Origin: an uncultured Ignavibacteria bacterium
GTDB lineage: Bacteria; Bacteroidota; Ignavibacteria; Kapaibacteriales; Kapaibacteriaceae
Reading direction: 5' to 3'
Length of the DNA: 54,370 nt
Assembly (NCBI GenBank): GCA_937870915.1
Contig: CALMZQ010000046.1
Location: 1-54,370, forward strand
In this document: positions 15,439-24,196 of the stretch, in pieces
How positions within the stretch are numbered: the stretch's first letter is position 1
Layout: the number at the start of each line of letters is the position of its first letter
Notes under the pieces: generated by a model
Told to the model about the DNA's origin: nothing
Database searches by the model: none
The model's input: only the letters and a program-made list of their open reading frames with translations
Made by a program: the position numbers and the translations under genes

Positions 15439-17334
15439 ATGCGTCTAACCTTTATGGTGGCATGCGTCGTGTCCCTCGTGATTGCCTTTGTAACTAGTAT
15501 TCCAGCTGTTACGGTCCTTGTGACCGGTATGGCGTGGAGTGCTGACATTGGTTCTGTCACGTATGTGGCCGACAGTTTCAGCGCCTTTATGGTGCTCGTC
15601 ATTAACACTGGAAGTGTGCTTGCGGCACTTTATGGCGTACGGTATCTGGCTGACGATCCCGATGGCCGGTCGCTCACTGAATCCATCCTCCACGGTACCT
15701 CCTTTGTTGCCTTGCATGCAGCAATGATCGGAGTAGTGATCTCTTCTGATCTCTATAGCCTCTTCTATTTCTGGGAGGCAATGTCCATCTCTTCGTTCTT
15801 GCTTGTGTTGTTTGACGCCCGTCAGACAAAGGCGCGCACTGCCGCTATCCGCTATATCCTGCAGATGCATATAGGTGCCGTTGGCATCCTCGTTGCCATC
15901 GGATTTGTTTCAAGCGCCATGGGGGGTGTCACGTATTCTCTTGTGCATGACTACGCCGCATCACACCAAACGTGGATCGTTCTGCTCCCGCTCGCAGTTG
16001 CCTTTGCAATGAAGGCAGGATTATTCCCGTTGCATTCGTGGCTCCCGGATACCCATGCTGCTGCCCCTTCTCATGTTTCGGGACTTATGTCAGGTGTGAT
16101 GATCAAACTTGGTGCCTATGGTCTCATTCGGTTTGGACTCCTTACGGACCCTTCTACGGAACTAGGTACAGTGTTGCTAGTGATCGGAATAGCCACGGCA
16201 TTGTTTGGCATCGTCAATGCCATTGGACAAAGAGATCTTAAGAAGCTGTTGGCCTATTCCAGTGTTGAGAATATGGGGCTTATCGTAATGTCTGTTGGAA
16301 TGGCCTTTATCGCACGAGGAATTGATGCCCCCTACATAGAAATCGCCGCATGGTCAGGAGTTGTGCTTCACATCCTTCATCACATGTTGATCAAGGCCGT
16401 GCTCTTTCAAAGTGCCGGAAATATCCTCCATGGCACACATACGCGGGATCTCAACAACCTTGGTGGATTGATTCATACGATGCCCGGGACGGTGAATTTG
16501 CTACTACTCGGCGGACTCGGAATCAGTGCTTTGCCTGGGTCCAGTGGGTTTGTGTCAGAGTTCCCAATGTACATCTCCGGCATAAAAACCATGATGATGT
16601 CCAGCACGTCCATCAGCATGCTTGGAGTGTTCTCTGTGGTTACCCTTTGTTTGGCAGGGGGCTTTGCAATCATTGCTTTCACAAAGGCCATTGGAATTGG
16701 AGCACTTGGTACGGCACGTACGAAGGCTCCACTTACAGCGCATGACCCACATTGGACAACGCGATTCCCTCAGTGGTTGGCGTTTGGAGGTGCACTTTTC
16801 ATAGCGGTTGCACCCGGAATGTTTATCCGAGCATTGAGCGGAGTCTTGTATGGTCTTTCAGAAAAACATATTCCGCATGATCTGCTCACCACACTTGATA
16901 CAGTAGGAATTGGTCAAGCCGTATTGATCATTGTTGTGGGCATCGTATGGCTGTTACGAATGTTGGCTACGCGCACCAAACCCGTGGCCGAAGGACCAAC
17001 ATGGGGCTGTGGCTTTCAAGAGGGTGATGCACGGATCCAATACACCGCCACAACCTATGCTGATAGCACAATAGAGATCATGTCCCCGGTAACGGATGTA
17101 TCTGTTTCGTACCGTCACATCGATCCTGCGGACATGTTCCCACGTACGCGATCCTACCACACAGAAGAGAAGGATCTCATTGCCAACAAGGTGTTCGATC
17201 CCCTTGCAATAGGTGTTGAGCGAGTGCTACGGGCGTTGGCAGTGCTGCAGTCCGGCAACATGCGCTCCTATATCCTGTATGCCTTTGTCTTCATAGTGGT
17301 TGTTGTTGTTCTGACACTAGCGGAGGTCCTATGA
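15439..17334 (+). CDS. hyfB: Ehr-like complex antiporter-type subunit A (HyfB/NuoL family)
   Basis: This 631-aa inner-membrane protein has about 14-16 helices of the Proton_antipo_M family. The channel residues of the family are visible: the Glu in FYFWEAMSISSF, the Lys in FAMKAGLFPLHSWLPDTHAAAP, and the Lys in HHMLIKAVLFQSAGNI. A C-terminal extension after the last family helices contains WGCGFQEGDARIQYTATTYA, as in HyfB/HycC. It would conduct protons driven by the redox arm of the complex. It is the first gene of a plus-strand operon; the next ATG overlaps its stop (ATGA). The order of the six genes matches the ehrABCDLS arrangement described in Geobacter, so EhrA is an alternative name. 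Confidence 0.88.
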   Translation: MRLTFMVACVVSLVIAFVTSIPAVTVLVTGMAWSADIGSVTYVADSFSAFMVLVINTGSVLAALYGVRYLADDPDGRSLTESILHGTSFVALHAAMIGVVISSDLYSLFYFWEAMSISSFLLVLFDARQTKARTAAIRYILQMHIGAVGILVAIGFVSSAMGGVTYSLVHDYAASHQTWIVLLPLAVAFAMKAGLFPLHSWLPDTHAAAPSHVSGLMSGVMIKLGAYGLIRFGLLTDPSTELGTVLLVIGIATALFGIVNAIGQRDLKKLLAYSSVENMGLIVMSVGMAFIARGIDAPYIEIAAWSGVVLHILHHMLIKAVLFQSAGNILHGTHTRDLNNLGGLIHTMPGTVNLLLLGGLGISALPGSSGFVSEFPMYISGIKTMMMSSTSISMLGVFSVVTLCLAGGFAIIAFTKAIGIGALGTARTKAPLTAHDPHWTTRFPQWLAFGGALFIAVAPGMFIRALSGVLYGLSEKHIPHDLLTTLDTVGIGQAVLIIVVGIVWLLRMLATRTKPVAEGPTWGCGFQEGDARIQYTATTYADSTIEIMSPVTDVSVSYRHIDPADMFPRTRSYHTEEKDLIANKVFDPLAIGVERVLRALAVLQSGNMRSYILYAFVFIVVVVVLTLAEVL

Positions 17335-18245
17335 TAGCCCTGGTCGTTATACTCGTTGTGGCCCTGTTCTTTATTGGTATCGTGAATAGAACCAAGAGTT
17401 TGCTTGGTGGGCGTGTTGGGCCCGGACTCTTTCAACATGTTCATGATGTGGTCAGACTCTTCCGCAAGGGAGCTGTGATCAGTACAACATCAAGTATTGT
17501 TTTTCGACTAGCGCCAACGATTTCCTTCGTTGCCATCTTGATGGCTTGCACGCTCATCCCCTTCGGCACACAGCCTGCACTCCTTCCGTTCCAGTATGAT
17601 GTAGTTGCATTTGCCTATCTCTTGGCTCTGAGTCGGTTTGTCATGATCCTAGCTGCACTCGACACTGGGAGCCCCTTTGAAGGCATGGGTGCCAATAGAG
17701 AAGGCATCTATGGGATGTTGGTAGAGCCCGCATTTTTTGTGGTATTCGGTTCCCTGGCCATTCTTACCGGACACACGTCATTCACTGAGCTCTTCTCCAC
17801 GCTTCACGTTGGGTCTGGCGGTGTTTCTATCCTCATCTCCGTCCTTGCAGTGTACGTGATCCTTCAAATCGCAATGATAGAGAGTTCACGACTTCCAATT
17901 GATGATCCAAAGACGCACTTGGAACTCACCATGATTCATGAGGTAATGATTCTCGATCATAGTGGATTCGATCTGGGGCTCATCATGGTGAGCTCGAGTA
18001 TGAAGTTCGCCCTCTTTGGACTACTCCTGGCCAACTTTCACCTAACACCCAGCGCGCCCTTGTGGTTGTTGCTCATCATCGCCTTCGGCGTGAATATCGT
18101 CTTCGCAATGACCGTTGGTGCCATCGAGTCCTTCCGTGCTCGCAATAGAATGAAGCGCAATCCGCAGTTCATTCTCACCCTCACCTCCGTTGCCGTGCTG
18201 ATTTACTTCTCAGTGCTCATCCTCACCAACAAGCTGGTGCTTTGA
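17331..18245 (+). CDS. hyfC: Ehr-like complex subunit B (HyfC/NuoH family)
   Basis: The 304-aa membrane protein belongs to the respiratory-chain subunit 1 family (NuoH, HyfC, EchB), which connects the soluble redox module to the proton channels. Family motifs are visible: GRVGPGLFQHVHDVVRLF near residue 27, the acidic loop LDTGSPFEGMGANREG near 110, and ESSRLPIDDPKTHLELTMIHEVM near 184. These acidic residues line the proposed quinone/proton path. It overlaps hyfB by four bases. Length is normal for the hydrogenase-4 type. Confidence 0.9.
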   Translation: MIALVVILVVALFFIGIVNRTKSLLGGRVGPGLFQHVHDVVRLFRKGAVISTTSSIVFRLAPTISFVAILMACTLIPFGTQPALLPFQYDVVAFAYLLALSRFVMILAALDTGSPFEGMGANREGIYGMLVEPAFFVVFGSLAILTGHTSFTELFSTLHVGSGGVSILISVLAVYVILQIAMIESSRLPIDDPKTHLELTMIHEVMILDHSGFDLGLIMVSSSMKFALFGLLLANFHLTPSAPLWLLLIIAFGVNIVFAMTVGAIESFRARNRMKRNPQFILTLTSVAVLIYFSVLILTNKLVL

Positions 18246-18247
18246 CC

Positions 18248-18877
18248 ATGGAAACCATCTTTATCATCCTGTTTGTTCTCACGTTGCTCTACATCGGGAT
18301 GGCCGACCGATTGAGCACCTTGGTACGTATCCTCGGGGTTCAAGGAATTCTCCTCTTTGCAACGGCCTTTGTTGCGCTCGACAAGGTGGATGCACTCAAC
18401 TTGTCATTCATACTTATTGAGACGATCCTTGTTAAGGGTCTTCTTATTCCTGCAATGCTCAGGCGGACACTTCAGCGCAATGGAATTGTGCGAGAGACCG
18501 AACATACCGTTACCCAGTTTCAGTCCTTGCTTGTTGTGACGGTGATCATTGTCCTCAGCTTCATCCTCGCAAATAGTATACACCAGCCCCATCTACGCAT
18601 CGGATACTTCACCGCTTCCATCTCGGCCGTTTTTGTTGGTCTCTTCATCGTGATGACGCGTATGAAGATCATCACACACATGATTGGCTATCTCATCCTC
18701 GAGAACGGAATATTTCTGCTCTCCCTCGCAGTTGGGAATGAGATGCCACTTGCTGTGAACACGGCCATACTTCTCGATCTGCTCACCAGCGTGCTCCTCC
18801 TTGCCTTCCTTGTTGATAAGGTCGGCGAAACGTTCCAGACTGTGAACGTCCATGATCTCAACGAACTCAACGATTGA
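18248..18877 (+). CDS. hyfE: Ehr-like complex subunit C (HyfE family)
   Basis: This 209-aa membrane protein with about six helices resembles HyfE (a NuoK-related subunit). The ATG at 18248, two bases after the hyfC stop, is preferred to the TTG that overlaps it. The conserved Glu and Lys of the family lie in LIETILVKGLLIPAML (about 56-71) and GYLILENGIFLLSLAVG (about 146-162). It sits in the usual position between HyfC and HyfF. A HyfD-type second antiporter subunit is absent. Confidence 0.87.
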   Translation: METIFIILFVLTLLYIGMADRLSTLVRILGVQGILLFATAFVALDKVDALNLSFILIETILVKGLLIPAMLRRTLQRNGIVRETEHTVTQFQSLLVVTVIIVLSFILANSIHQPHLRIGYFTASISAVFVGLFIVMTRMKIITHMIGYLILENGIFLLSLAVGNEMPLAVNTAILLDLLTSVLLLAFLVDKVGETFQTVNVHDLNELND

Positions 18878-18882
18878 TCGCC

Positions 18883-20322
18883 ATGAACACCCTTATGCAT
18901 CCCTATGTGTTCTTTGCCGGTGCTGCGATCATCGCCGGCTTGCTCATCATTGCACGTACAATGAGTGCCCAGATACTGCTTCTCGCATCGTACATCGTCC
19001 TACTTGCCTCCCTCACGTGGCATGAGTTCACAACACTGAACGTGATCGAAGCGCAATACCTCAAGGCAGATCCCCTCACTGTTACGCTGCTGAGCGTGTT
19101 AACTATTCTTGGTGCAGTTGCTGCTTTTCAGGGTGTGTTGTATGCAAAACACCGTGGAGATTCCATATCGCACCTGGCGTTACACAATGCAGCCCTAGTT
19201 GGATTCCTCTCCATGCTCGTTGGCGTGTATCTCTCTCGACATATCGGACTTGTGTGGGCCTTCCTAGAAGCATCAACACTCACGGCAGCCGTTCTGATCT
19301 ATCACAACCGGAATCGAAACTCGGTTGAGGCAACCTGGAAGTATGTCTTTGTCTGCTCCATTGGTATTGCCATTGCATTTGCCGGCATTCTTTTCTTGAG
19401 CATCGCCGGTAGTGCCACCGACGCTCACGATCTGTCCTTTGAGGCATTACGTGCGGGCGCACACACGATGGATCCAACGTGGTTGAAGATCAGCTTCCTG
19501 TTCCTCCTTGCAGGGTTCAGCGTGAAGCTTGGAGTAGTTCCACTCTTCAATGTTGATATCGATGCGAAAGATGCCGCCCCTTCCCACATCTCGGCCCTAC
19601 TATCGAGTGTCTTGATGAATGCAGGGTTCTCTGCCGTCTACCGAATCTATTCAGTCTACAGTGGGACCTCGATACGTCCGTGGCTCAATAGCGTGCTGCT
19701 CTTGTGTGGAACGCTGAGCATTCTTGCAGCGGCAGTCTACATCCTCAAGGTGAAAAACCTCAAAAGGCTGCTTGCCTATTCAAGTCTTGAACATGCCGGG
19801 ATCGTTCTGATTGCTGTGGGCTCGGGAGCGTGGTTCGCCGCATTGCTCCATCTAGTGTTGCACTCGTTTGCGAAGTCGGCCATGTTCCTGCAATACGGCC
19901 ACTACTTCCGTTTGACGAAGTCAAAGAAGATCAATGCAGGGGGCGATTACCTATCCGCTCATCCGGCCGGTGCAGGAGTGTTTATCGTGGGACTCTTGGC
20001 GTTGTGTGCCGTTCCACCCATGGGGACATTCCTCAGCGAGATGCTTGCCCTTACAACACTATTGGGTACTGCATGGTGGTGGTGGGCACTGATCATCATC
20101 CCGTTGCTAGCTGTGATCCTTTGGGCTATGACAAAACGTATTGTGTCCATTCTGTATCGACCTCGTCACCACACTTCGGTGAATGGATCCAGGGCAACAA
20201 TGTCTATGGCTATGGAGACCATACCCCAATACGCACTACTTGCTGTGGTGATATGGCTCGGCTTTTTTGCCCCGCCTGCAGTGGTTGATTTCCTTCATCG
20301 TGCATCCATTCTACATCCATGA
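18883..20322 (+). CDS. hyfF: Ehr-like complex antiporter-type subunit D (HyfF family)
   Basis: This 479-aa membrane protein of the NuoL/M/N family has the Glu in WAFLEASTLTAAVLI, the Lys in FSVKLGVVPLFNVDIDAKDA and the Lys in LHSFAKSAMFLQYGHY, the set expected of a proton channel. The start at 18883 gives MNTLMHPY; the TTG at 18874 overlapping the previous stop is less likely. Together with subunit A the complex has two antiporter-like channels. The stop overlaps the next ATG (ATGA). Confidence 0.88.
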   Translation: MNTLMHPYVFFAGAAIIAGLLIIARTMSAQILLLASYIVLLASLTWHEFTTLNVIEAQYLKADPLTVTLLSVLTILGAVAAFQGVLYAKHRGDSISHLALHNAALVGFLSMLVGVYLSRHIGLVWAFLEASTLTAAVLIYHNRNRNSVEATWKYVFVCSIGIAIAFAGILFLSIAGSATDAHDLSFEALRAGAHTMDPTWLKISFLFLLAGFSVKLGVVPLFNVDIDAKDAAPSHISALLSSVLMNAGFSAVYRIYSVYSGTSIRPWLNSVLLLCGTLSILAAAVYILKVKNLKRLLAYSSLEHAGIVLIAVGSGAWFAALLHLVLHSFAKSAMFLQYGHYFRLTKSKKINAGGDYLSAHPAGAGVFIVGLLALCAVPPMGTFLSEMLALTTLLGTAWWWWALIIIPLLAVILWAMTKRIVSILYRPRHHTSVNGSRATMSMAMETIPQYALLAVVIWLGFFAPPAVVDFLHRASILHP

Positions 20323-21818
20323 TCACCATACACCATCTTCCACTTGCCGTTCGGCTTGATGAGATACCTGTAGTGTCGGTAGAAGAAGCATTTGCTTGTA
20401 TCAACCAGTATCTGCGTGTAGGCCAGTCTCGACATGTCTTCCATATGGTGGCACTCCCTCATACTGATGGACATCGTGTGATAACTGTGCTTGCCGATGA
20501 TCATACACATAGCGTCTCGCTCACATCGTGCATCGTTCGAACAGGCAATCCGGTACCAAGCCTCACGCCGTCCAACGCTCAAATGCACATCTTTGAACGC
20601 GATCTGTGGGAACGGTACGGGCTGGAGTTCACAGATCATCCGTGGTGTAAGCCTGTCAGATTCCCGGTGGACTCTTTTCACAGAAAGGGAATCGATGACT
20701 ATCCGTTCTTCAGACTTGAAGGGGGCGAATCGCACGAGGTTGGTGTTGGCCCTATTCATGCCGGAGTGATCGAGCCTGGGCACTTTCGTTTTCAATGTAC
20801 CGGCGAAGACGTTGTCCACCTCGAGATCAAGCTCGGGTATCAACATCGCGACGTGGAAGGTGAACTTGAACGGGCTCGAACTCTTCAGCGCAGAAGTGTA
20901 TTGGCCGAATCCATCGCTGGTGATACAACAATTGGTCACGCATGGGCACACGCAATGGCCATTGAGGTACTCACTGAACAACAATGTGATCCCATCACCG
21001 AACATGAGCGCGTTATTGCCTTAGAGCTAGAGAGGATGGCCATACATGTTGGTGATCTTGGCGCATTGTCTCTTGATGTTGCATGGCAACTCGGCAGCTC
21101 CTATTTCGGTGCGCTCAGAACGCCCCTTATCAACTTCTTCCAACTGTGGTGTGGGAACCGATTTGGCAAGGGGCTTATCAGACCAGGAAGGAACCGGTTC
21201 CCGTTAGATGAAGAACGTCGGAAAGCGATGCGTTTGATGCTCGCGCAGTTTGAGAAGAAGTTCACCCTGCTTGCCAATGAAATGTTCTCGTTGCCAAGTG
21301 TGGTTGCACGGTTTGAAGGTACTGGCGTTGTTACGCACGATCAAGTAGCCGCGATAGGAGCCGTTGGAATGTCTGCGCGCATGTCCGGACTGGGCAGGGA
21401 TATCCGACGGTCTCATCCCCATGGATCGTACCGAGCGCTCGACCACGTAAGCGTGATCGAACATGGTGGTGATGTGTTGGCAAGAGCTGCTGTGCGACGG
21501 AGAGAGGTTGACGCGTCGATGCGACGTATTCGAATTGTACTCAATGAGCTCAGTGAGATGTCCGGTAGTGATGCACCCACCGTGCCAAGCACATTCACAC
21601 CCAATACCTTAGCAATCAGCGCTGTAGAGGCATGGCGTGGGGAAGTGGTGCATGTGGCTGTCACCGACCAAGACGGTCAGATTCAAGCCTATCGTATCAA
21701 AGACCCTTCTATGCACAATTGGTTCGCTTTGGCACTTGCAGTGCGCAATAACGAGATAAGCGATTTCCCGATCTGCAATAAGAGCTTCGATCTTTCTTAC
21801 TGCGGACATGATCTTTAA
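20319..21818 (+). CDS. hyfG: Ehr-like complex large subunit without [NiFe] ligands (HyfG/NuoCD family)
   Basis: This 499-aa protein joins a NuoC-like domain (residues about 1-115, FERDLWERYGLEFTDHPW) to a NuoD/[NiFe] large-subunit domain. In hydrogenases four cysteines hold nickel and iron: RxCGxC near the start and DPCxxC near the end. Here the first motif reads ESIAGDT (197-203; Cys replaced by Ala and Thr), and the second reads DPSMHNW (462-468; Cys replaced by Ser and Asn). It therefore cannot be a hydrogenase and fits the Ehr (energy-converting hydrogenase-related) group, which resembles complex I in this respect. The physiological electron donor and acceptor are unknown. Confidence 0.85.
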   Translation: MITIHHLPLAVRLDEIPVVSVEEAFACINQYLRVGQSRHVFHMVALPHTDGHRVITVLADDHTHSVSLTSCIVRTGNPVPSLTPSNAQMHIFERDLWERYGLEFTDHPWCKPVRFPVDSFHRKGIDDYPFFRLEGGESHEVGVGPIHAGVIEPGHFRFQCTGEDVVHLEIKLGYQHRDVEGELERARTLQRRSVLAESIAGDTTIGHAWAHAMAIEVLTEQQCDPITEHERVIALELERMAIHVGDLGALSLDVAWQLGSSYFGALRTPLINFFQLWCGNRFGKGLIRPGRNRFPLDEERRKAMRLMLAQFEKKFTLLANEMFSLPSVVARFEGTGVVTHDQVAAIGAVGMSARMSGLGRDIRRSHPHGSYRALDHVSVIEHGGDVLARAAVRRREVDASMRRIRIVLNELSEMSGSDAPTVPSTFTPNTLAISAVEAWRGEVVHVAVTDQDGQIQAYRIKDPSMHNWFALALAVRNNEISDFPICNKSFDLSYCGHDL

Positions 21819-21827
21819 GGAACCAGC

Positions 21828-22598
21828 ATGCTTCAGTCACTGAAAATATTGGCAACAACCGGACGGCAAACTATACCGGATGTTACCACGGCCACGTTGC
21901 CGAAGAGCTATCGAGGTAGGCCGGTGATCTCGGACACAACCTGTGCGACTGACTGCACAATGTGTAAAGACCACTGTCCAACAACGGCAATTGCCATCAC
22001 CGATCATCATGTATCACTCGATCTTGGTGCATGTGTGTTGTGTGGCGAGTGCGCAGATGTATGTCCGGAGCAGAAGATCACGTTTACCAATGACCATCAA
22101 CTGGCCACCAATGACCGGTCTGCCTTGATCATCGCCGAAGGCAACGTATCGGGGATATCTTTCGATCCGAATCTCGTTCGATCGGAGATCACGTCCACCT
22201 TTGGTTCTTCACTCAAACTCCGTCAGGTATCTGCAGGAGGTTGCAACGCCTGCGAGTTGGAGCTCAATGCATGTGGCAATGTGAACTTTGATATGGGGCG
22301 GTTTGGAATCGAGTTTGTTGCCTCACCAAGACATGCCGATGGTATTGTGATTACCGGACCAATTTCACTGAACATGAGTGAAGCCAATCAGATCTGCTAC
22401 GATGCTATTCCACATCCAAAGATCATTATCCTCACGGGCGCATGCGCAATCACGGGAGGGATCTTTGCCAACAGTCCGGCTCTACAACGCGCATACGTAG
22501 ACACTCATCACGTAGACCTTTACGTGCCCGGATGTCCGCCACATCCACTCACGTTCATCAACGGCATCCTCACCATGATCCGGAGCAGACGTACATGA
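21828..22598 (+). CDS. Ehr-like complex small subunit: 2x[4Fe-4S] ferredoxin fused to NuoB-like domain
   Basis: The 256-aa protein carries a ferredoxin region and a NuoB/HyfI region in one chain. Cys39, 43, 46 and 50 form the first cluster site, with an unusual C-x3-C opening; Cys69, 72, 75 and 79 form a standard CxxCxxCxxxCP site. The NuoB-like part keeps its four ligands of the proximal (N2-type) cluster: Cys139, 142 (GGCNACELE), 206 (TGACAITGG) and 236 (VPGCPPHP). Electron transfer to the large subunit is thus still possible although the nickel site is gone. A GGAA precedes the ATG, and the stop overlaps sulP (ATGA). Confidence 0.88.
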   Translation: MLQSLKILATTGRQTIPDVTTATLPKSYRGRPVISDTTCATDCTMCKDHCPTTAIAITDHHVSLDLGACVLCGECADVCPEQKITFTNDHQLATNDRSALIIAEGNVSGISFDPNLVRSEITSTFGSSLKLRQVSAGGCNACELELNACGNVNFDMGRFGIEFVASPRHADGIVITGPISLNMSEANQICYDAIPHPKIIILTGACAITGGIFANSPALQRAYVDTHHVDLYVPGCPPHPLTFINGILTMIRSRRT

Positions 22599-24196
22599 AA
22601 GATCTGTTTGTAACACTGCGCGCTACATTGCGGGCGGATCTCATCAGCGGGTTTCTTGTCTTTCTCATTGCCTTGCCCTTATGTCTGGGTATTGCCTCTG
22701 CTAGTGGTTTCCCGCCAATTGCGGGTATCATGACGGCAGTGGTAGGGGGCTTACTCGTTACGTTCCTCTCAGGTTCTGAGATGACGATTAAGGGTCCGGC
22801 TGCCGGACTTATCGTTATCGCTCTGGCTGCGGTAGAGGAACTAGGACGTGGAAATGCATTTGATGGATATCGTTTGGCCCTTGCAGCGATTGTGGTGGCC
22901 GGCATTCTTCAGATCGTCTTTGGCATTCTCCGCTCGGGAGTGCTCGGCGATTTCTTCCCAACGTCTGCTGTTCATGGAATGTTGGCGGCTATCGGCATCA
23001 TCATCATGTCCAAGCAGATCCACATTCTTCTTGGTGTGAAACCGGATGGAAAGGAGCCCCTTGAACTATTAGCCGAGATTCCAAAGAGTTTTGCGAACAT
23101 GAATCCGGAGATCGCCATCATTGGCGGGCTATCCTTGATCATCCTCTTTGCTCTTCCATTGATCAAGAACAAGTACATCCGGATGGTGCCCGGACCTATG
23201 GTGGTTTTACTTGCAGCCATTCCCTTGGGGATGTTTTTTGATCTGGGCCATGAACATACCTATCTCTTCCTCGATCACCATTCCTATACTCTTGGGCCGA
23301 AGTATCTGGTAACGTTGCCCGCTGACCTGATGAGTGGAATCGTGTTTCCGGATTTCTCACAGGTGTTTTCAGTAGCATCCATCAAATACATAGTGATGTT
23401 CTCCCTTGTTGGAAGCATCGAATCGTTGTTAAGCGGAAAGGCCATTGATGGGCTGGATCCGCAACATCGCAAGAGTGATCTCAATAAAGATCTCGTGGCG
23501 GTAGGGGTGGGGAATACAGTGAGTGGACTTATTGGCGGCCTACCCATGATTTCCGAGATCGTTCGCAGTAGTGCCAACGTGAATAATGGAGGAAAGAGCC
23601 GCTGGTCGAATTTCTTTCATGGAGCATTCCTCCTCTTCTTTGTGGCCCTCTTACCCGGACTCATCCACAGTATTCCAATGGCAGCTCTTGCAGCCATGTT
23701 GATCTATACAGGGTTCCGTCTGGCATCGCCCCTTGAATTCATCAAGATGTATAAGGTGGGAAGAGAACAGATGGTGATCTTTCTCGTGACCATCGGTGTA
23801 ACTCTGGCTACCGACCTCTTGATCGGGATAGGCATTGGTATTGCAACAAAGTTCTTCATCCACCTACTTAACGGTGTACCACGTGAGTCGATCTTTCGTC
23901 CGTTCTTGACCATCAAGAAAGAAGGGGAGAGCACCTACATTATCGATGTCTCCCATTCGGCTGTGTTCTCCAATCTCATCTCCCTCAAGAAGCATCTGGA
24001 TGAATTGGATCGAGATCACGATCTCGTGATCGACTTCTCAAACACACAGCTCGTTGATCATACCGTAATGCATTACATGCATACGCTTGCTCACGACTAT
24101 GAAATCCGTGGCAGATCTCTCGTTATCCGCGGACTTGACCAGCACGTGGCCTTTTCCGATCACCCCGCGGCGACGCGCAGAAAGCCATTCGCATGA
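22595..24196 (+). CDS. SulP/SLC26 anion transporter with STAS domain
   Basis: This 533-aa inner-membrane protein starts at the ATG overlapping the small-subunit stop; the longer reading frame upstream lies inside that gene. It has the SulP N-terminal signature (DLISGFLVFLIALPLCLGIA, then GSEMTIKGPAAGL) and about 12-14 helices. A C-terminal STAS domain covers residues about 440-533 (DLVIDFSNTQLVDHTVMHYM). Family members carry bicarbonate or sulfate, and some act as sodium-bicarbonate symporters. Its operonic place after a redox-driven pump suggests that its transport is tied to the ion gradient of that complex. There is no carbonic anhydrase gene nearby. Confidence 0.9.
   Translation: MKDLFVTLRATLRADLISGFLVFLIALPLCLGIASASGFPPIAGIMTAVVGGLLVTFLSGSEMTIKGPAAGLIVIALAAVEELGRGNAFDGYRLALAAIVVAGILQIVFGILRSGVLGDFFPTSAVHGMLAAIGIIIMSKQIHILLGVKPDGKEPLELLAEIPKSFANMNPEIAIIGGLSLIILFALPLIKNKYIRMVPGPMVVLLAAIPLGMFFDLGHEHTYLFLDHHSYTLGPKYLVTLPADLMSGIVFPDFSQVFSVASIKYIVMFSLVGSIESLLSGKAIDGLDPQHRKSDLNKDLVAVGVGNTVSGLIGGLPMISEIVRSSANVNNGGKSRWSNFFHGAFLLFFVALLPGLIHSIPMAALAAMLIYTGFRLASPLEFIKMYKVGREQMVIFLVTIGVTLATDLLIGIGIGIATKFFIHLLNGVPRESIFRPFLTIKKEGESTYIIDVSHSAVFSNLISLKKHLDELDRDHDLVIDFSNTQLVDHTVMHYMHTLAHDYEIRGRSLVIRGLDQHVAFSDHPAATRRKPFA

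Noticed and set aside
20319-21818. Active [NiFe] hydrogenase
   Set aside because: The large subunit lacks all four nickel-binding cysteines (ESIAGDT and DPSMHNW), so hydrogen chemistry is not expected. No maturation genes are present.
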